A stretch of DNA of 64,000 nucleotides from an uncultured Christensenella sp. (lineage in GTDB: Bacteria; Bacillota; Clostridia; Christensenellales; UBA3700). Made by a program: the position numbers and the translations under genes. The stretch spans positions 3,617-67,616 of the forward strand of contig CAJUBA010000008.1 of assembly GCA_910584635.1 (NCBI GenBank). Reading direction: 5' to 3'. How positions within the stretch are numbered: position 1 is the stretch's first letter; each line of letters opens with the position of its first letter. Below are positions 18,739-28,488 of this stretch, piece by piece. The notes below the pieces were generated by a model. It was not told the DNA's origin, did no database searches, and worked only from the letters and a program-made list of their open reading frames with translations.

Positions 18739-19412
18739 TTAAGGCGGTTGTTTTCGATTTGGACGATACGCTTTATCCGGAAAGAGATTATGTTTTTTCG
18801 GGGTTTGACGTTGTCGGAGCGACGCTTGAAGAAAGATACGGTATACAAAACGCGGGGCAAAGACTGAAAGAACTTTTTTTGCAGGATAGAAAAAACGTAT
18901 ACGGAAGAATATTGGATGAAAGCGGAGTAAGTTATTCTCAAAAAGATATAGAGGATATTTCCGCAATATATCGCGGGCATAAACCTGTTCTTTCATTGCC
19001 GTGTCGGTCGGAAACCGTACTTACACAGTTGAGAGAGAAAGGATATAAACTGGGCATAATCACAGACGGAAGAGATTATCAGCAACGCGCTAAAATCGCC
19101 GCGCTGCGAGTGGAAAACTTTGTCGACGCAATAATAGTTACCGACGAACTCGGCGGAGAGCAAATGAGAAAACCCAATCCCGTCGCTTTCGTAGAAATGG
19201 CTAAAATGTTGAGCGTAGCCGTTGAAGAAACCGTATACGTAGGCGACAATCCCAATAAGGATTTTGCCGTAAAAAAATTTCTTCCGATAAAGACGGTTGA
19301 AGTAAAGGGCGACGGAGTTTACGCTTTTTCTCAGTACAGGGACGGGATACTTCCGGACGTCAGCGTAGACGATATACGAGAAGTCGCGAGCGCGATAGAA
19401 AAATTAAGTTGA
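18735..19412 (+). CDS. HAD superfamily hydrolase
   Basis: 225 residues. GTG start overlapping the previous stop by 4 bases, with GAGGT upstream. HAD motifs: I 'VFDLDDTLYPE' (nucleophile and acid Asp), II 'IITDG', III 'RKPNP' (Lys), IV 'YVGDNPNKDF'. A helical cap lies between I and II. It is a small-molecule phosphatase; the position after the ATP-grasp domain suggests a sugar-phosphate or acyl-phosphate substrate, which is inference. Confidence 0.9.
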   Translation: MIKAVVFDLDDTLYPERDYVFSGFDVVGATLEERYGIQNAGQRLKELFLQDRKNVYGRILDESGVSYSQKDIEDISAIYRGHKPVLSLPCRSETVLTQLREKGYKLGIITDGRDYQQRAKIAALRVENFVDAIIVTDELGGEQMRKPNPVAFVEMAKMLSVAVEETVYVGDNPNKDFAVKKFLPIKTVEVKGDGVYAFSQYRDGILPDVSVDDIREVASAIEKLS

Positions 19413-19429
19413 AATAAGGAAAGCGGTAT

Positions 19430-20521
19430 ATGAAAATACTATTGATATGTTCGACGTCGAATTCGGTCTTGACTTTTAGAAAGACTCTTATAGAGGAAAT
19501 TCAAAAAAAAGGACATGACGTGGCGGCAATATGTTTTGACAGTCAGAATAAAGCGGAAATCGAAGAAAGGGGAGTGGAATTTCATTGCGTGGAAGACGAC
19601 AACAGAAGTACGAATCCTTTCAAAGTGCTTTCTTTGAAAAAAAGACTGTACCGCATTATAAAGAATGTTCTTCCCGACGTTGTTTTCACGTTTATGATGA
19701 AACCCAATATATTCGGAACGGCGGCGGCGAAAAAGGCTAAAATCGAAAAAATCTATTCTATGGTAGAGGGCGCGGGAGACGTTTTTATCAGAAACGGATT
19801 CAAATGGAAAGCGATAAGAACTCTTGTTTGCAGTATGTACCGCAAATCGTTCGCTTACTCTCAAAAAGTATTCTTTCTCAACAAGGATGATAGAAAAGAA
19901 TTTCTCGACAGAGGCTTGGTAAAAGAAAAGCAATGCGAAATAATTCCGGGTATCGGCGTGGATCTTCAACATTTCGAATACCGTCCGTTGGAGAATAACA
20001 ACACCTTTCTCATGATAGCGAGAATGTTGACTACAAAGGGAATTTTCGAATATTGCAAAGCGGCGAGAAAAGTAAAACAAAGTCATCCGCAGGCGGTATT
20101 TAATTATTTGGGCGGAGAAGGAACGGTAAAAGTTGCCGACATACAGGAATTTATAGACGACGGCAGCATAAATTATTTGGGAACAACTAAGGACGTCAGA
20201 CCTTATCTTTCTGAATGTTCGGTATTCGTATTGCCGTCTTATAGGGAAGGGATGCCCGTATCCGTCATGGAAGCGGAGGCGATCGGCAGGGCGGTTATAG
20301 TCGCGGACAATCCCGGCATCAGAGAGTCTGCAAAAGACGGATACAACGGATTTTTGATAAAAAACGATAATCTAGTCGACGGACTTAGTGAAAAGATAAT
20401 ATGGTTTTTGGAAAATCCGGAACAAATTGCCGTTATGGGCGAAAACAGCCGCAGTTTCGCGGAAGAACGTTTCGATTATAAAAAAATAAACGAGAAGATT
20501 ATTAAGACAATAGGTATTTAA
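19430..20521 (+). CDS. GT4 family glycosyltransferase (PglA-like)
   Basis: 363 residues. GT-B fold: N-terminal 'KILLICSTSNSVLTFR' and a C-terminal nucleotide-sugar domain with 'MLTTKGIFEYCKA' and 'SYREGMPVSVMEAEAIGRAVI' (the EX7E motif), then 'GIRESAKDGYNGFL'. The type resembles PglA/WbpX-like enzymes that add the second sugar (GalNAc or related) to a lipid-linked diamino sugar, which fits the gene order. It acts at the cytoplasmic membrane face. Confidence 0.88.
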   Translation: MKILLICSTSNSVLTFRKTLIEEIQKKGHDVAAICFDSQNKAEIEERGVEFHCVEDDNRSTNPFKVLSLKKRLYRIIKNVLPDVVFTFMMKPNIFGTAAAKKAKIEKIYSMVEGAGDVFIRNGFKWKAIRTLVCSMYRKSFAYSQKVFFLNKDDRKEFLDRGLVKEKQCEIIPGIGVDLQHFEYRPLENNNTFLMIARMLTTKGIFEYCKAARKVKQSHPQAVFNYLGGEGTVKVADIQEFIDDGSINYLGTTKDVRPYLSECSVFVLPSYREGMPVSVMEAEAIGRAVIVADNPGIRESAKDGYNGFLIKNDNLVDGLSEKIIWFLENPEQIAVMGENSRSFAEERFDYKKINEKIIKTIGI

Positions 20522-20525
20522 GGCA

Positions 20526-21740
20526 ATGAACGCGATAATAAGTATACTCTTATATACGGTTACGTTTACACTCTCGGCTTTGTTTCTTAAAGAAAGCGTT
20601 AAGACAAAGAAGAGGGGCGTAAATGTTTATCTTATTATATCCGTCGCATTGCCGGTATTGCTTGCCGCGTTCAGACACAACGTCGGCACCGACTATGAAA
20701 ACTATGTTACGATGTACGAACGCAATTCCGCGTTAACATTTATACAGTGGTTTGAAAGCAGCCGTAATTTTGACGAAAACCGTTTCGGTATATGGTTCAT
20801 AAGTCGAGTTGCCGGTTTATTCGGGTCGTCTACCGTATTTTTCGGGTTGATTGCTTTGATTATATATTTGCCGGTCGCTTTGACTATAAGAAAATACTTT
20901 ACTAAATGCGTATTTCTTGCGGCTTTTACATATTTGATGACGCTTTTTTCCACAGGCTTGAATATATCCAAGCAGGTAATGGCTATAAGCGTGTTGATAT
21001 ACGGATTGCAATTTGCACAAAAAAGAAAGTTTTTCAAGTACTGCTTGACTGTCGTTTGCGCGGTATGTTTCCACATAACCGCCGTCATAGGCATAGGAAT
21101 TTATTTTATTTATTCTAAAAATACCTCAAAAATATTCAACGTTCAAAGAGTGGCTTTGGCTGTTTGTTTTTCTTTGGGAATTCTGTTCTTACCGCAAATA
21201 TTATCGCTTATAGGCGGTCGTTTTGCAGATTATATAGTCTACGAAGGACACAGTCTTAATAGATCGTTCTTTATCGATTGCGGTTTGTTCGCGATGTTTG
21301 TGGTTTTGCGTAAAAGGTATATTAGACTCAACAAAATAAACAATTTGCTTATCGCAACGATGTTGTTCGGACTCATACTTGAATATACGGGATTCTATTC
21401 GCCGTTTATAAAGAGAATCGCGTCTTACTATATGTTCCCGCAATTTTTACTTATGGCGCAGTTGCCGTTGCTTTTCCGCGGAAAAGATATGGCTATAGTA
21501 AAATTCGGGGTATACTTGTATACGCTGTTTATGTTTGTTTTGACTTACGGTATTTTAAGACAGGCGGATATCGTGCCTTATACCTTAGACGCAAGTCTGC
21601 CGACATGGGTATTCTATTTGCTTATTGGCGTATTCGCTTTGTATATAATGCTTAAAGCGGTCGTTAAGTTTTACAACCAAACGGGCAAGAATAAATACGG
21701 ACGCGGAAATATAAATAAGTCGTGCGGAGGAAAAAGTTGA
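20526..21740 (+). CDS. EpsG/Wzy-like O-antigen or capsule polymerase
   Basis: 404 residues, about 10-12 hydrophobic segments. 'LLAAFRHNVGTDYENYVTMYE' near residues 40-60 is the EpsG-family loop (R-x-x-x-G-x-D-Y). It probably polymerises lipid-linked repeat units on the outer face. Four bases after the GT4 gene and overlapping the next gene's start. Confidence 0.8.
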   Translation: MNAIISILLYTVTFTLSALFLKESVKTKKRGVNVYLIISVALPVLLAAFRHNVGTDYENYVTMYERNSALTFIQWFESSRNFDENRFGIWFISRVAGLFGSSTVFFGLIALIIYLPVALTIRKYFTKCVFLAAFTYLMTLFSTGLNISKQVMAISVLIYGLQFAQKRKFFKYCLTVVCAVCFHITAVIGIGIYFIYSKNTSKIFNVQRVALAVCFSLGILFLPQILSLIGGRFADYIVYEGHSLNRSFFIDCGLFAMFVVLRKRYIRLNKINNLLIATMLFGLILEYTGFYSPFIKRIASYYMFPQFLLMAQLPLLFRGKDMAIVKFGVYLYTLFMFVLTYGILRQADIVPYTLDASLPTWVFYLLIGVFALYIMLKAVVKFYNQTGKNKYGRGNINKSCGGKS

Positions 21741-22735
21741 AAGATAAAATCAAATTCAGCGTAGTCGTGCCGATATACAATATTGAAAATTATTTGAATA
21801 AATGTATAGACAGTTTGCTTGCTCAGACTTACGGTAATTTGGAAATAATTTTAGTGGACGACGGTTCTACGGATTCCAGTTCGTCTATTTGCGACGAATA
21901 CGCCGTTAAAGATAACCGCGTGATAGTTATTCATAAGGAAAACGGAGGATTGATTTCGGCAAGACAGGCCGGAGCGATTCGCGCAAGCGGAGATTACGTC
22001 GCTTGCGTAGACGGGGACGACTGGGTAGATGAAAAATATTTCGAGAAATTTGCCGATATAATAGACGGACATGCCCCCGATATAGTTTGCTGTACAAACT
22101 TCGCTTCGGACGGCGAAAATTTTACTCCTACAGGTATAAATATAGAAGAAGGTTTTTACAGCAAAGCGGATATCGAGCAAAAGATTTTTCCTTTTTTAAT
22201 AGAGGATGAATACGGCAGATATTTTTCGACTTCGATTTGGGCGAAAATATTCAAAAGAGAGTTGTATCTTCCTCAACAAATAGCGGTCGATAAAAGAATC
22301 GTTATAGGAGAGGATTCCGCTTGCGTTAAACCGTGCGTATTCAATGCGAATTCGATTTATGTATCGTCTGAACCTTTATATTTTTACAGATACAATCCGT
22401 CGTCTTTGACAAAGTCGCGCAAGGCTTTTGATTGGAAAGGTCCGCAGTATATCGCAAAGCATTATGAAAATCAGATGGATTTAGACGTAAAGGATTTGAG
22501 GGCGCAACTTTATAGGGCGACGGTTCATTCACTGTTTAACGTGGCTGTATCGCAGTTTAACAGAAAGGAGAAATACAGAACGCTTGCCCGCGAAATTAAA
22601 GAAAATCTTAAAGACCCTTTTTACCGTACGGCAATAAAAAAGTGTAAGTTTAAGAGTAAGTCGGGGAGGATTGCTTTATTCGCATTAAAACATAAAAGCG
22701 TAATGCTGATGAAGTTGTATAACAAAATCAAATGA
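21737..22735 (+). CDS. GT2 family glycosyltransferase
   Basis: About 332 residues. I choose the TTG at 21737 (TTGA overlap with the previous stop) because GGAGG at 21726-21730 fits it; a GTG at 21722 lies upstream of that site. GT-A features: 'SVVVPIYNIENYLNKCIDSLLAQTYGNLEIILVDDGSTDSS' type start, 'ENGGLISARQAG' and the DXD-like 'VDGDDWVD'. It adds a sugar to the lipid-linked oligosaccharide. The acceptor is unknown. Confidence 0.88.
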   Translation: MKDKIKFSVVVPIYNIENYLNKCIDSLLAQTYGNLEIILVDDGSTDSSSSICDEYAVKDNRVIVIHKENGGLISARQAGAIRASGDYVACVDGDDWVDEKYFEKFADIIDGHAPDIVCCTNFASDGENFTPTGINIEEGFYSKADIEQKIFPFLIEDEYGRYFSTSIWAKIFKRELYLPQQIAVDKRIVIGEDSACVKPCVFNANSIYVSSEPLYFYRYNPSSLTKSRKAFDWKGPQYIAKHYENQMDLDVKDLRAQLYRATVHSLFNVAVSQFNRKEKYRTLAREIKENLKDPFYRTAIKKCKFKSKSGRIALFALKHKSVMLMKLYNKIK

Positions 22736-24042
22736 AGATGACTGGAAAATTCGACAAATCATTTTCAAACGCCTGTTGGATTATAGGTTGCAAACTTATT
22801 AAAGCGGTTCTGACGTTGGTTACGACAATGATTACCGCAAGATATTTGGGCGTTTCGGATTTCGGCGTAATAAACTATGCCGCGGGACTTGTCGCGTTTG
22901 TCGTGCCGATTATGAAACTCGGTATCGATTCGGTTTTGGTTCATCAAATAGTGGAAAAACCAGACGCGGAAGGCGAGATTGTAGGCACTTCGATAGTTCT
23001 CAATCTAATATCCGCGTTTTTATGTATTTTAGGAATCGGCGCTTTCGTATGCATAGCCAACAGAGGAGAAGAAGAGACGATAATCGTCTGCGTGATTTAC
23101 AGCGTATTGCTTGTTTTCCAAGCGGTGGAAATGTTGCAGTACTGGTTCCAGGCAAAACTTATGTCGAAGTATTCGTCAATGGCGATGCTGTTCGCGTATA
23201 TAATCGTAGCGGCGTCGCAGATATTGATGATAGTTTTCAAAGTAAACATTTATTGGTTCGCGCTGTCTTATTCGATAGATTATTTGTTCATATCCTTAAT
23301 TCTTTTGATTGCCTACGCTAAAAAAGGTACTCAGAAATTCAAGTTTTCTTTCAAGCGCGCGAAGGAACTGTTCTCGATAAGTAAATACTATATAGTATCC
23401 AGTCTTTTGGTAACCGTGTTTTCTCAAACGGACAGAATTATGCTCAAACTTATGATAGACAGCGAGGCGACGGGAATTTATTCGGCGGCGGCGACGTGCG
23501 CAGGCATGACCAGTTTTATATTTGCCGCAATTATCGATTCTATGCGCCCCGTAATTTTTCAGGTCGCTAAAGACGAGGACAAGACGTTATTTCATAAAAG
23601 AATGACGGAACTTTATTCCGTCATAATTTATTTTTCTTTGATTCAGTGCGTAGTAATTACGTTACTTTCGCCGATAATAATAAAGATAATGTACGGCGAA
23701 GAATTTGCCGCGTCCGTCAATGCGTTGAGAATAGTCGTATGGTTTACTACTTTTTCATATTTAGGTTCTGTAAGAAACGTTTGGATGCTTGCGGAAAATA
23801 AACAAAAATATTTGTGGATAATCAACTTGTCGGGCGCTTTGGGAAATGTTATACTGAATTTGATACTTATTCCCATAATGGGGGTAAACGGCGCGGCGGT
23901 TGCGTCGCTGTGTACTCAAATATTTGCCAACGTAATTATAGGGTATATTGTCAGACCGATAAGTTTCAACAATAAATTGATGGTTAGGGGGCTGAATCCC
24001 AAACATATCGTAGACATGGTGAAAAACATAAGAAAAAAATAG
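22732..24042 (+). CDS. Wzx-like polysaccharide flippase (MOP superfamily)
   Basis: 436 residues with about 12-14 membrane helices. 'RYLGVSDFGVINYAAGLVAF' near the N-terminus and 'GVNGAAVASLCTQ' near the C-terminus are typical of PST/Wzx exporters, which move undecaprenyl-linked repeat units across the membrane. ATGA overlap with the GT2 gene and no strong ribosome binding site of its own, so translation is coupled; an alternative start is the Met at 22738. Confidence 0.88.
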   Translation: MKMTGKFDKSFSNACWIIGCKLIKAVLTLVTTMITARYLGVSDFGVINYAAGLVAFVVPIMKLGIDSVLVHQIVEKPDAEGEIVGTSIVLNLISAFLCILGIGAFVCIANRGEEETIIVCVIYSVLLVFQAVEMLQYWFQAKLMSKYSSMAMLFAYIIVAASQILMIVFKVNIYWFALSYSIDYLFISLILLIAYAKKGTQKFKFSFKRAKELFSISKYYIVSSLLVTVFSQTDRIMLKLMIDSEATGIYSAAATCAGMTSFIFAAIIDSMRPVIFQVAKDEDKTLFHKRMTELYSVIIYFSLIQCVVITLLSPIIIKIMYGEEFAASVNALRIVVWFTTFSYLGSVRNVWMLAENKQKYLWIINLSGALGNVILNLILIPIMGVNGAAVASLCTQIFANVIIGYIVRPISFNNKLMVRGLNPKHIVDMVKNIRKK

Positions 24043-24055
24043 CGGGGTAAAAACA

Positions 24056-24814
24056 ATGCAAGAAGATAAACTTTATAAAATCAAACAGGGCGAAAAAAAG
24101 ATACTGGAAATATTTGACAGATTTTGCAAGGAAAACGGCTTAAATTATTCGCTGTTTGCCGGCACCGCTTTGGGCGCGGTAAGACATAAAGGATTCATTC
24201 CGTGGGACGACGATATAGACGTTTGCATGACGAGAGAAGAATTTGAAAAGTTTTATGAAATTTGGGGAGAACGCGAAGTCGAAGGCTGTTATATGCAAAG
24301 TAAAAGACATCCCGAATATCCTTTGAATCACGAAAAAATCCGATCGACCGAATCGGAATTAAAGGATATTTTTATAGATATTTTCCCGCTCGATAAATTA
24401 CCTATTAAAAAATCTTTAAGAAAAAAGATGCTTTTCAAGGCAAAGTTGAGATTGATTTATACGAGAAACTATCCGTATAAAGCGGGCGGAAAAATACTCG
24501 AACTTGCTTCGCGTATGCTATTGTCTCTTCCCAAAAAAACAAAGAAGAAAATCAAAAAGTCGTGCGACGCTTACGTTACTAAATACAAAGACATGGAAAA
24601 AGACTTCGAATATATATGTCTTACCTGTCCCGACGATTTGAGATACAAGTATCCCCAAACAATAATGAGGGATTTGCAACCTATATCTTTTGAGGGGGAT
24701 GACTTTACAATTTCGTCGGAATATGATACAATGCTAAAGATATTATACGGCGATTATATGGTATTGCCTCCCGAAAACGAACGAGTTGCCAAACATATCG
24801 ATTTCGAGGACTGA
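24056..24814 (+). CDS. LicD family phosphotransferase
   Basis: 252 residues. The LicD nucleotidyltransferase-fold signature 'GTALGAVRHKGFIPWDDDID' lies at about residues 37-56, followed by 'DIFIDIFPLDKLP'. Classical LicD proteins transfer phosphocholine from CDP-choline onto glycans. Here no choline kinase or choline transporter is present, whereas phosphonate synthesis genes follow in the same operon. I infer that a CMP-activated phosphonate is the donor. Lys-rich middle region (KKSLRKKM, KKTKKKIKK). Confidence 0.88.
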   Translation: MQEDKLYKIKQGEKKILEIFDRFCKENGLNYSLFAGTALGAVRHKGFIPWDDDIDVCMTREEFEKFYEIWGEREVEGCYMQSKRHPEYPLNHEKIRSTESELKDIFIDIFPLDKLPIKKSLRKKMLFKAKLRLIYTRNYPYKAGGKILELASRMLLSLPKKTKKKIKKSCDAYVTKYKDMEKDFEYICLTCPDDLRYKYPQTIMRDLQPISFEGDDFTISSEYDTMLKILYGDYMVLPPENERVAKHIDFED

Positions 24815-24844
24815 TAAAGAAGGTAGTTTAAGGGAATAAAGAGT

Positions 24845-25570
24845 ATGAAGATAGCGATTTTGTCTGACATACACGGAAATTTGAGCGCGCTTGAAAACGC
24901 GTTGAAGAAAGCGGAAGATTACGCCGTTGAAGCGTATCTGTTGCTTGGAGATTTGATTGACTACGGTATGCGTTCCAACGAAACCGTAGAAAAAATACGC
25001 GGACTTTCGAAGCCGATAATATGCAATATTTACGGCAATCACGAATCCGCCATAGTCAACGGCGACTACAGCCGTTTCTCTTCGGAAAGGGGCAAAGTCA
25101 GCGCTAAGTATACCAGAAGCGTACTCAGCGAAGAGACCTTGCAATATTTGCGCGACAGCATGACGTGCGAGGGCAGATACGAGTTTTGTTTATGCGAGAA
25201 AAAATGCCTTGCCGTTCACGGCAGTTTGCAAGACGTATATTGGAAAAGCGTAAACCCCGACAGCGAATTGTGCGATTATGAAAAATACGACTACGTTTTT
25301 TCGGGACATTCGCATATTCCGCATTATTTCGAGAAATATTATAAATCGGAAGACGAAAAAAAGAGATTCAAAAAGAAGACTGTTTTTTTGAATCCCGGTT
25401 CTGTCGGACAACCCCGAAATCACAATAGCGCGGCGCAGTTTGCGATATTGGATAGCGAAACGGAAGAAATACATTTTGTCAAGGTTGAGTACGATATAGA
25501 AAAAGAACAAAGTCTTTACAACGGCGAGATAGACGATTTTTATAAAAACAGACTAAAAGAGGGAGTGTAA
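24845..25570 (+). CDS. Calcineurin-like metallophosphoesterase (YfcE/MJ0936 type)
   Basis: 241 residues. Metal ligands are visible in order: 'SDIHGN' (Asp, His), 'GDLID', 'YGNHES' and 'SGHSH', with 'VHGSLQD' between. This is the short-form phosphodiesterase/phosphatase family. It lies 30 bp after licD and 6 bp before the epimerase, so it is probably part of the phosphonate or glycan pathway, for instance releasing a phosphoryl group. Its substrate cannot be read from sequence. Confidence 0.85.
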   Translation: MKIAILSDIHGNLSALENALKKAEDYAVEAYLLLGDLIDYGMRSNETVEKIRGLSKPIICNIYGNHESAIVNGDYSRFSSERGKVSAKYTRSVLSEETLQYLRDSMTCEGRYEFCLCEKKCLAVHGSLQDVYWKSVNPDSELCDYEKYDYVFSGHSHIPHYFEKYYKSEDEKKRFKKKTVFLNPGSVGQPRNHNSAAQFAILDSETEEIHFVKVEYDIEKEQSLYNGEIDDFYKNRLKEGV

Positions 25571-25575
25571 ATATC

Positions 25576-26559
25576 ATGGATCTTTATGTAATAAGCGGCG
25601 TTACGGGAATGACGGGAAACGAGATGGCAAGACAACTTGTTGCGTCTAATCACAAGGTTATCGGCTTCGATAATTTTTTCGCGTCTTCGATAGACACGGT
25701 AAAAGATTTGCTCGGCAATAAAAATTTTGTTTTTCACGAGTATGACATAAACTCTGCGGAGAATATGCAAGACTTGGCGAAAGAGGTGGAGATAATTCGC
25801 AAAGAGTGTTCGCGCCTTGTTTACGTCAACTGCGCGGCGGTGGTTCATACGGAACATTTTTATTACGTAAACAGTACTTTTACGACAAACGTAATAAGTA
25901 TGAAATCTTTTCTCGATCAGGCAATTGAACTGAAAGCGGACGTTTATATCAACTGTTCGACGTCGGAAGTATACTCAATGAATTCTTGGGCGCAAGGCGG
26001 AGTAAAGGAAGACGTTTTTCTTACGTTGGCGAACGCTGAACATAGCCAAAGGACAAGTTATGCGGTGGGAAAACTCATGACTGAATTCTTTATGCGCGAT
26101 GCCGTCTCGCAAGGACTTATTAAAGGCTGTTCGATAAGATTTGCCAACGTGTACAGCAAACACGAACTTTATCCCAAACACATTATTCCGCATATTATCA
26201 ATTCGCTTAAACAGACGGGCGGCGTGGAACTTTTGGAAAACTCCAAAATCAACCGCAGAACGTTCTTGCATAATTACGACTCTTGTTCGGCGGTGATAGC
26301 GCTTATCAATACGCCGTCGGCTTTGGACGGCACGGTTTACAACGTCGGCACGGAAGAAGAGATAACAATTATAGATTTGGTAAAACTTTGCGCGGACAAA
26401 CTGGGAGTCAAAGATCCGAAAATAGTATTCAACGGATACAGAGCGTCCGACCCCGAAAGAAGATTGCTCAGTACGGAAAAGTTGAGAAAAAGAACGGGCT
26501 GGAATCCGTCGATTACGCTTGATAAAGGCATTAGTATGTGCGTAGAGGATATTAAATAA
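25576..26559 (+). CDS. NAD-dependent epimerase/dehydratase (extended SDR)
   Basis: 327 residues. N-terminal Rossmann 'SGVTGMTGNEMARQL' (GxxGxxG), 'CAAVVHTE', 'YINCSTSEVY' and the catalytic Tyr-x-x-x-Lys in 'SYAVGKLMTEFF', then 'SIRFANVY', 'RTFLHNYDSC' and 'YNVGTEEEITI'. The overall form matches nucleotide-sugar epimerases and dehydratases. It overlaps the next gene by one base. It could make a sugar for the glycan, or it could act as the carbonyl reductase that the phosphonate branch needs. Confidence 0.85.
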   Translation: MDLYVISGVTGMTGNEMARQLVASNHKVIGFDNFFASSIDTVKDLLGNKNFVFHEYDINSAENMQDLAKEVEIIRKECSRLVYVNCAAVVHTEHFYYVNSTFTTNVISMKSFLDQAIELKADVYINCSTSEVYSMNSWAQGGVKEDVFLTLANAEHSQRTSYAVGKLMTEFFMRDAVSQGLIKGCSIRFANVYSKHELYPKHIIPHIINSLKQTGGVELLENSKINRRTFLHNYDSCSAVIALINTPSALDGTVYNVGTEEEITIIDLVKLCADKLGVKDPKIVFNGYRASDPERRLLSTEKLRKRTGWNPSITLDKGISMCVEDIK

Positions 26560-27308
26560 TGAAAGTATTGTTGCTTACGGTCGCAGGCACGTCTACGAGA
26601 TTCGGAAAATCGCTTGGACGGGAATGTTTGAAATGTATTTACAACGAAAAGGGTTTCGATGAGAGTTTGCTAGGCAATATGGTTCGCAAAGACGCTTCTT
26701 TTGATAAAATCGTAATCGTCGGCGGATATAAATTCCAAGAACTCAAAGACGCCGTCGAAAATCATTTTTCCGATTTGAAAGATAAGATAGTTTTGATAAA
26801 CAACGAACACTATTTCGATTACGGTTCCGGTTACAGTCTTTACGAAGGTCTGAAATATCTTGTCGGTACGGATTTTGACGAAATAGTATTCGCCGAAGGT
26901 GATTTGTGGGTGGACGACGAAAGTTTCTTCAAAGTATCTTCGTCGGATAAAGACGTCATTACGTTCAATCGCGACACGATAGACGCGAAAAAGTCCGTCG
27001 TACTTTATTTCGATACGCAAAATAAAGTTCACTATCTTTACGATACTGCGCACAGTTATTTGGAGATAGACCGTCCGTTTCTTTCCATTTACAATTCGGG
27101 ACAGATATGGAAGTTTTCCGACAGCGACAGAGTAAGGAAAAGTTTTGACGGTATTGACGAAAAGACGTGGCGCGGAACAAATCTCGTATTTATACAAAAG
27201 TATTTCGGAGAAAGAGATAAAGACGAATACGAAATGGCGCAATTCAATACGTGGCTTAATTGCAATACGGTAGATGATTTCAGAAAAATAGCGGAGGTCA
27301 AAAAATGA
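26559..27308 (+). CDS. Sugar/phosphonate nucleotidyltransferase-like protein
   Basis: 249 residues. The N-terminal 'VLLLTVAGTSTRFGKSLGRECLK' type segment is a variant of the NTP-transferase G-x-G-x-R loop, followed by 'KIVIVGGYKFQEL', 'LINNEHYFDYGSGYSLYEGL' and the metal-site strand 'EIVFAEGDLWVDD'. This layout resembles LicC/PntC-type cytidylyltransferases that make CDP-choline or CMP-aminoethylphosphonate. In this operon it could activate the phosphonate or a sugar. GAGGAT precedes the start, and the stop overlaps the next start (ATGA). Confidence 0.75.
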   Translation: MKVLLLTVAGTSTRFGKSLGRECLKCIYNEKGFDESLLGNMVRKDASFDKIVIVGGYKFQELKDAVENHFSDLKDKIVLINNEHYFDYGSGYSLYEGLKYLVGTDFDEIVFAEGDLWVDDESFFKVSSSDKDVITFNRDTIDAKKSVVLYFDTQNKVHYLYDTAHSYLEIDRPFLSIYNSGQIWKFSDSDRVRKSFDGIDEKTWRGTNLVFIQKYFGERDKDEYEMAQFNTWLNCNTVDDFRKIAEVKK

Positions 27309-28486
27309 AAACGCTTGTTGAGAAATTAAATTTATTGAAACAAAGACTGAAAACCCGAAAAGTCAGAATTATGATTATAGGGTTGGGAAGCGTAGGCGGT
27401 TACTTGCTTGATTATCTTCTCTCGTCCAAAGACAGCGAAAAAGAGATAATAGTAGTAGGTCGCAACGCGGATAAAATGCTTTCAGACGTAAATATAGTAA
27501 AAGTTGCGTCGTTGATACGCGCTCAAAATAATTCTACCGTAGAAATAGTACCCGACGTGGATTTCAACAGCGTGGAGAGTCTTGCAAAGTGTTTGGATAC
27601 ATACCGTCCCGATTTGATAGTCAACAGCAGCCGCGCTTATTCGGGTTTGAAATACGGCAGTATTTCCTGGAAAAACGTAAGAGCGTACGGAATTTGGTCG
27701 CCGTTGTCTATTAAGTATATCAAGAATATAATGGAGGCTTACGAAAAAGTCGACAGCGACGCAATAGTCATCAACACGTCGTATTCGGACGCTATAATAC
27801 CGTGGCTTAAATCGGCGGGCAAAGCCTATCCCGATTTCGGAAGCGGCAATATCAACCATCTGGTACCGCGTATCAAATTCGCGGCGGCGGAGATTTGCGG
27901 AATAAAAGATTTTTGGAATATAGATATTACTTACGCTACTTCGCACTTCCACGACGTCGTAATAAGTAAAGAAGGTCAGACGGAAGGAGTCGACCAACTT
28001 ATAAGTATTTCTTATCAAGGCAAGGAATTGCAGTTAAACAAAGAAGAAGTATTTTCTAAGTGTAAAATCGCAATGCCGGTCGACGCAAAACGCAATATGA
28101 TGAACGCTTCGAGCAACTTCGAAATAATCGACGCAATTCTCAACGCGGTAAGAAAAGGCAAGAAGACGAAACTTCACTGTCCGGGAGTATTCGGCGAAAT
28201 CGGCGGCTATCCCGTTGTCGTAGACGGAAGCGGCGAAAAAGTAAACGCTTATATCGATACGGAAAAGTTTACTCTCGACGCTATGAGAGAAAAGAACAGA
28301 CAGTCTATTTACCTTGACGGAATAGAAAAAGTCGAAGACGGCGTTTTGGTTTATACCGACGAGTTAATAGGAAAAGTAAAAAGCGCGTTTGGCGTGGATT
28401 TGGTCAAAAAAGTGCCTTTCGATAAAATAAGCGAAACCGCGGAATTTATTATAAACGAAATCATAGAAAAAAATAAGGATAAATAA
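27305..28486 (+). CDS. Rossmann-fold oxidoreductase-like protein, function unknown
   Basis: 393 residues. A dinucleotide-binding 'MIIGLGSVGGYLLDYL' starts at about residue 21 after a basic helix. The centre contains 'LIVNSSRAYSGLKYG' and 'NTSYSDAIIPWL', and later 'CPGVFGEIGGYPVVV'. The form recalls saccharopine-dehydrogenase-like proteins, but I cannot assign it. It sits directly before PEP mutase in an operon with no phosphonoacetaldehyde aminotransferase or iron-dependent alcohol dehydrogenase. It is therefore a candidate for the missing step (reducing or otherwise converting phosphonoacetaldehyde), by inference only. GGAGG ribosome binding site, ATGA overlap. Confidence 0.7.
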   Translation: MKTLVEKLNLLKQRLKTRKVRIMIIGLGSVGGYLLDYLLSSKDSEKEIIVVGRNADKMLSDVNIVKVASLIRAQNNSTVEIVPDVDFNSVESLAKCLDTYRPDLIVNSSRAYSGLKYGSISWKNVRAYGIWSPLSIKYIKNIMEAYEKVDSDAIVINTSYSDAIIPWLKSAGKAYPDFGSGNINHLVPRIKFAAAEICGIKDFWNIDITYATSHFHDVVISKEGQTEGVDQLISISYQGKELQLNKEEVFSKCKIAMPVDAKRNMMNASSNFEIIDAILNAVRKGKKTKLHCPGVFGEIGGYPVVVDGSGEKVNAYIDTEKFTLDAMREKNRQSIYLDGIEKVEDGVLVYTDELIGKVKSAFGVDLVKKVPFDKISETAEFIINEIIEKNKDK

Positions 28487-28488
28487 AG

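Noticed and set aside
24056..24814. Phosphocholine decoration by LicD
   Set aside because: No LicA/LicB/LicC choline genes were seen in the operon, while phosphonate genes are present. Phosphocholine is not excluded, only less supported.
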